Part shown: positions 7,357-11,889 of the stretch, one piece after another
Position numbering within the stretch: the stretch's first letter is position 1
Layout of the letters: the number at the start of each line of letters is the position of its first letter
Assembly: GCA_947472635.1 (NCBI GenBank)
Contig: CANJDY010000045.1
Coordinates: 1 to 11,889, forward strand
Length of the DNA stretch: 11,889 nt
Direction: 5' to 3'
Source of the DNA: Chitinophagaceae bacterium
Lineage (GTDB): Bacteria > Bacteroidota > Bacteroidia > Chitinophagales > Chitinophagaceae
Notes under the pieces: model-generated
What the model was told of the DNA's origin: nothing
The model's input: only the letters and a program-made list of their open reading frames with translations
Databases searched by the model: none
Program-made: the position numbers and the translations under genes

Positions 7357-8322
7357 TTATATAAAATAATGTTTTAATAAACGTATAATTCTCCAACCAA
7401 AAATACTTTTTGACAATTCAATACATTTTCCACCTAAGAGAGGCAAGTCTACTTTATGGTTCAAGCGCTTATATTTTTTAAAAGCAATATTTGATAACAA
7501 AGTATTTGAAGGATAATTATACACAGCAAAATCAAGATATTGCTTTGCGAAAGCCATATTTAACTTATAAGAGTTATGAAACGGTTTGAGATATTGGTAT
7601 TTTAAATCAATGGTAAGCAATGTATTTTGTAAATATTTTTTATTAGAATTAGAACTTAATTTATGCTCACTATTTTGACGACGATAAAAGTTTAAAATAT
7701 CAGGTACATACACAATTCCTTCACTAGCTAAAATTACTCTTGAAAAAAACTCTCCATCATCATCGGGGCATCTATAATTTCTCCATGGACCTGATTGATT
7801 AATAATTGAACGAGGTACTAACCAACAATTAGTTTGAATGAAATTTGAACCAGCAGAATTAAAACCCAATAAATTAATTAAAAAATCTGAAGGATTAACA
7901 GAAGAATAAATAAAGGATGATTGGTCAACAGCTGTAAGCCCTGCTATTTCATCATCATTTTCAAAACTGACATAACTACAAACAGCAATTTCGTTTATTC
8001 TACCTGATAATGCAACTACCTGCTTTTCAATTTTGTCTGCACTTAAATAATCATCTGCATCTAAAAACTGTATATACATTCCTGAAGCATAATGTAAACC
8101 TGTGTTGCGAGCTACAGCAGCTCCTGAATTTTTCTGTTTAATTACAATACAGGTGGCTGACTCAAACTTTTTAGCAATGATAAAACTATCATCAGAAGAT
8201 TCATCATCGACAATTATAATTTCAATATTATTATATGTTTGTTGCAAGACCCCTTCCAATGACTTTTTTAAAAAGGCACTGCTATTGAATACAGGTATAA
8301 TAATGGAAACTTTTGGCTGCAC
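7357..8322 (-). CDS. Glycosyltransferase family 2 (GT-A fold), GTG start
   Basis: 321 residues. A textbook GT2 opening, KVSIIIPVFNSSAFLKKSL (4-22), is followed by EIIIVDDESSDDS (34-46) with Asp39 and Asp40 for nucleotide binding. NSGAAVARNTGL (65-76) follows, then IQFLDADDYL (84-93), in which Asp88, Asp90 and Asp91 form the DxD metal site. CPDDDGEFFSRV (185-196) supplies the probable catalytic-base region. The C-terminal third is basic and aromatic with no clear membrane helix, suggesting peripheral membrane contact. The start is GTG 8322; it places the first beta strand normally and is preceded by 21 AT-rich bases. Its stop lies two bases before the TTG of the next gene, so the two are probably translationally coupled. 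Inverting sugar transfer is expected, with unknown donor. Confidence 0.93.
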   Translation of the reverse strand: MQPKVSIIIPVFNSSAFLKKSLEGVLQQTYNNIEIIIVDDESSDDSFIIAKKFESATCIVIKQKNSGAAVARNTGLHYASGMYIQFLDADDYLSADKIEKQVVALSGRINEIAVCSYVSFENDDEIAGLTAVDQSSFIYSSVNPSDFLINLLGFNSAGSNFIQTNCWLVPRSIINQSGPWRNYRCPDDDGEFFSRVILASEGIVYVPDILNFYRRQNSEHKLSSNSNKKYLQNTLLTIDLKYQYLKPFHNSYKLNMAFAKQYLDFAVYNYPSNTLLSNIAFKKYKRLNHKVDLPLLGGKCIELSKSIFGWRIIRLLKHYFI

Positions 8323-8343
8323 TTAAATAAATAAAAATCAATG

Positions 8344-9198
8344 TTAATGAAAACAACCTTGGAAAACATCTTTTAAGGAAAATAATGTCTTTTTGTAAGC
8401 ATAGCGTGTTTTCTTGAAATCAAATGTTTTTCGATAAAAATTAAAGAGGTGAACAATAAACCGTCTTTTATTTTTCTTTTTTAGCCAAGAAAGTTCTTTG
8501 GGGCTAAACGGCAGAGGTAATTCGTTTAAAGCATCACGCATATACAAGTAATTATTATACATGTAACTATAAAGGTTATTCCCCTCCTGCCCTTCGTGAA
8601 GCCTATAAAAGTGAAACTCAAATGGGATCAATAAAATTTTGGAATAACAACAAGCTTTTAAATTAAAATACATGTCATTTGCCGGACCGTATTTTTCAGG
8701 ATACTGATTGATCTGCTCAAAGTATGAACGACGGATAATAGTACCTCCAGGGCCCATATACAAAAATTGGCGACCGAAAAAATGTTCTCTCAATGCCTCT
8801 TTTGAATCCATTACAAAACTGTCTTTGGAATGAGGCCAGTACATTCCAAAATTGAAACCAACTAAGGGTGTTATTATTAAAAGTATTTTACTGATACTAT
8901 CAATATATAACTTATCGTCCGAATCAACAAACATCAAATATTGACCTTGAGCATAACTAGTAGCCTTGTTACGATTTGGATAATCACCCAAATTAATTTC
9001 ATTTATATATAATTTAATCCTACTGTCAATAGAAACAAATTCTTGAGCAATTATTACGGTTGAATCAGTTGAATTATCATCAACAATAATCAATTCCCAA
9101 TTTTTATAGGTAGAATTTATAACAGATTGAATCGCTTCAGCAATATATTGCTGACGGTTAAAAGCAGTCATTAAAATACTTACAAGAGGGGAATTCAT
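8344..9198 (-). CDS. Glycosyltransferase family 2 (GT-A fold)
   Basis: 284 residues from ATG 9198. It opens with PLVSILMTAFNRQQYIAEAI (4-23), followed by WELIIVDDNSTDST (34-47) with Asp40 and Asp41. LGDYPNRNKATSYAQGQYL (70-88) and FVDSDDKLY (90-98) come next, with Asp92, Asp94 and Asp95 as the DxD site. GPGGTIIRRSYF (149-160) and GPANDMYFNLKA (171-182) occupy the acceptor and catalytic region. The last 40 or so residues are strongly basic. Replacement of the common N-x-G-x-x-x-A-R-N by N-L-G-D-Y-P-N-R-N is characteristic of a GT2 subgroup. Its ATG overlaps the TGA (9195..9197) of the upstream start-less open frame, an arrangement expected if a real gene once preceded it. It is part of the multi-glycosyltransferase operon; donor and acceptor are unknown. 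Confidence 0.92.
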   Translation of the reverse strand: MNSPLVSILMTAFNRQQYIAEAIQSVINSTYKNWELIIVDDNSTDSTVIIAQEFVSIDSRIKLYINEINLGDYPNRNKATSYAQGQYLMFVDSDDKLYIDSISKILLIITPLVGFNFGMYWPHSKDSFVMDSKEALREHFFGRQFLYMGPGGTIIRRSYFEQINQYPEKYGPANDMYFNLKACCYSKILLIPFEFHFYRLHEGQEGNNLYSYMYNNYLYMRDALNELPLPFSPKELSWLKKKNKRRFIVHLFNFYRKTFDFKKTRYAYKKTLFSLKDVFQGCFH

Positions 9199-9387
9199 AT
9201 TACACTAACGATTATAAATATATTTGTAAAAAAATGATGAAGTACCCAAGTAAGTTCCTTTATCCATATAGGTGAAACTAATTGATACATAGCAAAAAAA
9301 AAATAACCAGCTTTTACAAGAGGAATTATAATTTTTGTTAAACCATAATTCAGAAAAATTGATAAAAAATCACCTACTAATATAATA
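9199..9387. other. Gap between two glycosyltransferase genes with start-less open frames
   Basis: This is the largest non-coding stretch in the window. On the minus strand one frame is open for 71 codons, from 9410 to a TGA at 9195..9197 that overlaps the ATG of the next gene. Its translation is hydrophobic and membrane-like, including KIIIPLVKAGYFFFAMYQLV, but the only ATG (9290) gives just 31 residues; a CTG at 9353 would give 52. A second minus-strand frame is open from 9369 to a TAG at 9205..9207. A run of ten A (plus strand, 9294..9303) interrupts the middle. I see no promoter motif, no hairpin followed by a T-run, and no RNA gene. A decayed gene remnant, a small unannotated membrane peptide and a plain T-rich spacer are all possible. 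Confidence 0.5.
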
Positions 9388-10614
9388 TTAAATTTGATGT
9401 AAGATTTGATTTATCTTGACACCTATTTTATGCCAATCATATTCAGATTGAACAAGTTCTCTTGATTTATGTCTTACATTTTCGAATAAACTAGAATTTT
9501 GAAGTAATTCTACAACTTTTTGTGAAAAATTTTCAGGTTCATTGGCAATCATCAGGTGCTCCCCTCCAATTGCATCTATTCCTTCAACACCAATACTTGT
9601 AGTTACAACTGGATTACCAAAACTCATAGCTTCTAAAATCTTCAACCTAGTTCCACTTCCACTTAAAATGGGGGCAATACTCAAAGATGCGGCATAATAA
9701 AAAAATTTAAGATCGAATGTCTTACCAATAAATTGAACAGAATTATCGAAACGAAATAACTCATAATTATCATTATTCAAGTCACTTCCAATAATAATTA
9801 AATTAATAGTTGGAATAACAATCTTAATTAAGGGATAGACCTTAGTGTAAAACCAGCATAAACCTTCCAAATTTGGAAAATAGTCAATACTTCCACAAAA
9901 AATAATTTTATTATTGATAATCTTCAATGGATTGGGATCAAATCCTTTAAAATGAGTATCAACTCCATTAGGAACAATCCAACCTGAAATTTTAAAAGAA
10001 TTTAATTTTAATAATTTAGTCTTATCAATTTCACTACAACAGAAAAAGTAGTCGACCATTCGATGAATTTTCTTTTCAAGTCGTAAAGCATCTAATGCAT
10101 ATTTTTTTAAAACAGAATTATTTTTGGATTTTGACATCTGCCGCCACAATTCAGAATCAATATTATGAGCATCATAAATTAACTTCGCCATTGGATTGTT
10201 CTTCTTAACAATATTAGAAAAAAAGCCAACAGCCTCAAGGTTTTCAAAATATACTATATCCGGTTGAATTTCATTTAGTATTTTCAATAAAACAGGATAA
10301 GCTTTTAAAAAATAACTATTGGCACTGGCTCTTAATTTTTTATTAATTAATCGAGAATTAATAGCATCAGCAATTTTATTTGGAAAAACATTAAAAATAG
10401 AACGATAAGATATTGCAGTAGAAAGACTAATTACATTAATATTCATTGGGAAATCACTATTTATATTTCCGAAAAAATCATCAACTGGTTGAACTGTTAA
10501 AAGATACAATTCATGCTCTCTAGACATTTCCCGAAGTATATGAAAACAACGCAGTGCCCCACCATTAGTAGGAGGATAAAATTTATAAGGTATTATAGTT
10601 AATATTTTTGCCAA
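9388..10614 (-). CDS. Glycosyltransferase family 4 (GT-B fold), TTG start
   Basis: 408 residues from TTG 10614, one base after the TAA of the upstream GT2 gene. AKILTIIPYKFYPPTNGGAL (2-21) is the N-terminal strand plus glycine loop, and YDAHNIDSELW (147-157) is a signature of this GT4 group. IVPNGVDTHF (213-222) starts the donor domain, followed by IIFCGSIDYFPNLEGLCWF (237-255), with the D-Y-x-P-N element, and LSGSGTRLKILEAMSFGNPV (317-336). The GSGTRLKILEAM segment replaces the canonical E-x7-E while keeping Glu328, as is normal for the subgroup often called Glyco_trans_1_4. No ATG lies upstream in frame before the preceding gene, and the TTG gives the correct first strand. It is probably translationally coupled to its neighbour. 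It adds a sugar to the lipid-linked glycan at the cytoplasmic face; specificity is not readable. Confidence 0.92.
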   Translation of the reverse strand: MAKILTIIPYKFYPPTNGGALRCFHILREMSREHELYLLTVQPVDDFFGNINSDFPMNINVISLSTAISYRSIFNVFPNKIADAINSRLINKKLRASANSYFLKAYPVLLKILNEIQPDIVYFENLEAVGFFSNIVKKNNPMAKLIYDAHNIDSELWRQMSKSKNNSVLKKYALDALRLEKKIHRMVDYFFCCSEIDKTKLLKLNSFKISGWIVPNGVDTHFKGFDPNPLKIINNKIIFCGSIDYFPNLEGLCWFYTKVYPLIKIVIPTINLIIIGSDLNNDNYELFRFDNSVQFIGKTFDLKFFYYAASLSIAPILSGSGTRLKILEAMSFGNPVVTTSIGVEGIDAIGGEHLMIANEPENFSQKVVELLQNSSLFENVRHKSRELVQSEYDWHKIGVKINQILHQI

Positions 10615-10615
10615 A

Positions 10616-11551
10616 TTATTTCTTTGAGAAAAAGAATATTAAAAGTCTAAAAGGAAAAAGAACAAACTTTCCTAATTTATAATTAGTGCTTTTTTCGTAA
10701 ACAAGTTGCATATTTCTCAATTGAACTACTTTTTCAATAAGAACTTCCTCACAACTTAGTAACTCAAAAGCTTTTAACTCATTAATATTCTTAGGAGAAA
10801 GTAAATCAATATTTTCTTTAACATCTTTAAGAATTATTTTAGATAACAATTGCCAACTATAAGCAGATTTTGAATTCTTCCCAGAAAATTGAATTTGTGT
10901 AAGAGAACCTTCTCGTTCACGGACATGATATAAAATTTTATCAATACTAGCTCCCCTAAATTCTTTCAAAATCCGATAAATCCAATGAATATCTTCACCA
11001 ACTCTTCCTTTGAAAAATGGATGATAACCGCCAATTTGTAATAAAACTTCTTTTCTAATCATCATGGAAGCACAAATAGTTGAAGAAAGTGATTTGTATT
11101 TTTTATATCCAAAATTTAAAAACTCATCCTTCAACTCATCATCAGTAAGAGCAATTTTAAATAATTTACCCTTATTGTTTTCATATCTATAATTTGTAAA
11201 ACAAATGCCCAATTGATCAGAATCATTAAAAAGCTTTACTTGTTGTTCGATTCGATCAAGTTCTGAAAAATCATCAGCATCTTGAAAACAAATCAATTGT
11301 CCTTTTACTTTTTTTAAAACTTCATTTACAGCATTTATTTTTTGTGTGTTATTTTTGAAAATTTCCAAATAAACTCTATCATCCTTAACTGATCTAATTT
11401 TTTGCAGAGTATCATCTTCAGAAGCGTCATCAATTAACCAAATTTCCAAATTTGTATAAGTTTGAAAAAGAATAGAATTGACTGCTTTATCTACAAATGA
11501 TGAAACATTGTAGCAAGGAATAATTACAGAAACTAAAGGTTCTAATACCAT
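10616..11551 (-). CDS. Glycosyltransferase family 2 (GT-A fold)
   Basis: 311 residues from ATG 11551. PLVSVIIPCYNVSSFVDKAV (5-24) and LEIWLIDDASEDDT (35-48), with Asp41 and Asp42, form the nucleotide-binding half. LICFQDADDFSELDRIEQQV (86-105) carries the DxD site at Asp91, Asp93 and Asp94. MIRKEVLLQIGGYHPFFKG (164-182) and GEDIHWIYRI (185-194) match the conserved acceptor and catalytic-base region, with Glu186 and Asp187. The C terminus, FVLFPFRLLIFFFSKK, is hydrophobic with basic residues at the end and may dip into the membrane. The gene is visibly more AT-rich than those in the left half of the window. It sits 15 bases after the preceding partial gene and one base before the next. Inverting sugar transfer is expected; the donor is unknown. 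Confidence 0.93.
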   Translation of the reverse strand: MVLEPLVSVIIPCYNVSSFVDKAVNSILFQTYTNLEIWLIDDASEDDTLQKIRSVKDDRVYLEIFKNNTQKINAVNEVLKKVKGQLICFQDADDFSELDRIEQQVKLFNDSDQLGICFTNYRYENNKGKLFKIALTDDELKDEFLNFGYKKYKSLSSTICASMMIRKEVLLQIGGYHPFFKGRVGEDIHWIYRILKEFRGASIDKILYHVREREGSLTQIQFSGKNSKSAYSWQLLSKIILKDVKENIDLLSPKNINELKAFELLSCEEVLIEKVVQLRNMQLVYEKSTNYKLGKFVLFPFRLLIFFFSKK

Positions 11552-11566
11552 TTAAAATTTGGATTG

Positions 11567-11889
11567 CTATTTAGTATCATACAACTTAGTGGTTCGTCTG
11601 AATTGAAATAACCAAATTACAAGTGCTCCATCAATACCAATTAAATTTTTTAATACTTTAAATTTTATACTTTTATTAAAATCAACCGAAGGATTCAATC
11701 GAATAACTTCCTTTAACATAATAATAATTTCTTTAACTGGCTTATTTTTATTTTTAGCTATTAACCACATATATAAATTTGCAATTTTTATAGCTAGATC
11801 TTGCCTAAAAATATTTTTATTATTTAGTATCTTTTCCAACTTTTGATAAAAAATAACAATATCATACAAGGTAGATTTAAACACAATTC
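11567..11889 (-). CDS. C-terminal part of a probable glycosyltransferase family 2 (cut by window edge)
   Basis: The frame is open from the right window edge to the TAG/TAA-type stop at 11567..11569, giving about 107 residues. The first possible start is a GTG at 11884, but nothing marks it as a true start, and the frame continues off the window, so I read this as the tail of a longer gene. It has no DxD or nucleotide-binding motif. The pattern QDLAIKIANLYMWLIAKNKN (about 28-47) then VKEIIIMLKEVIRLNPSVDF (50-69) is an amphipathic helix pair ending in R-L-N-P. This resembles the C-terminal helical extension seen after the catalytic domain in some GT2 proteins (…A..Y..L…GD…A...L..AL.LNP). A short unrelated hypothetical protein cannot be excluded. 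Base composition is as AT-rich as that of its neighbour. Confidence 0.55.
   Translation of the reverse strand, partial: IVFKSTLYDIVIFYQKLEKILNNKNIFRQDLAIKIANLYMWLIAKNKNKPVKEIIIMLKEVIRLNPSVDFNKSIKFKVLKNLIGIDGALVIWLFQFRRTTKLYDTK

Noticed and set aside
6161..7396. Longer reading of the GT4-like gene from TTG 7396
   Set aside because: It would overlap the upstream GT2 by 40 bases and add residues outside the family pattern. TTG 7354, two bases after the upstream stop, fits better.
1257..8326. Plus-strand open frames of 60-85 codons (for example 1257..1454, 4432..4689, 5261..5485, 8102..8326)
   Set aside because: All lie opposite well-supported glycosyltransferase or polymerase genes and show no recognisable domain or coherent composition.
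1..11889. CRISPR arrays, tRNA or rRNA genes, insertion sequences, integrases or attachment sites
   Set aside because: No regularly spaced repeats, RNA-like folds, transposase motifs or terminal inverted repeats were seen on either strand.

Overview
The window is a stretch of an exopolysaccharide or O-antigen-type biosynthesis locus, most likely from a Bacteroidota bacterium (Sphingobacteriia/Chitinophagia-like). The reasons are the AT-rich DNA, gene starts with no Shine-Dalgarno sequence, glycosyltransferases of types common in that phylum, and a gene at the left edge that reads as a Bacteroidota-type exosortase (XrtX/XrtY-like). Every supported gene is on the minus strand, so transcription runs from high to low coordinates. 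Genes overlap by up to 4 bases or are separated by 1-46 bases, with one 189-base gap, so the block looks like part of a single long operon that continues past both window edges. I could not identify a promoter or a terminator.

In transcription order the layout is: the C-terminal end of a probable GT2 enzyme (11567 to the right edge); a GT2 enzyme (10616..11551); a GT4 enzyme (9388..10614); a 189-base gap holding only start-less open frames; a GT2 enzyme (8344..9198); a GT2 enzyme (7357..8322); a GT4-like enzyme (6161..7354); a GT4-like enzyme (4886..6157); an atypical GT-A enzyme (4031..4840); a GT4 enzyme (2865..4028); a polytopic Wzy-like polymerase (1448..2818); a GT4 enzyme (309..1451); and the N-terminal 98 residues of an exosortase (1..294), cut by the window just after its probable catalytic cysteine.

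Read together, nine or ten glycosyltransferases would assemble a lipid-linked oligosaccharide on the cytoplasmic face of the inner membrane, the Wzy-like protein would polymerise exported units, and the exosortase would link the locus to processing or anchoring of sorted surface proteins. No flippase, initiating sugar-phosphate transferase, Wza/Wzc export gene or nucleotide-sugar enzyme lies in this window. Sugar specificities cannot be read from the sequence.

Two features stand out. Seven of the eleven genes whose start lies in the window appear to begin at a non-ATG codon (four TTG, two GTG, one apparently CTG), and several of these are tightly coupled to the preceding stop codon. The right-hand part of the window, above about 7.4 kb, is visibly more AT-rich than the left, which suggests a mosaic origin of the glycosyltransferase set.
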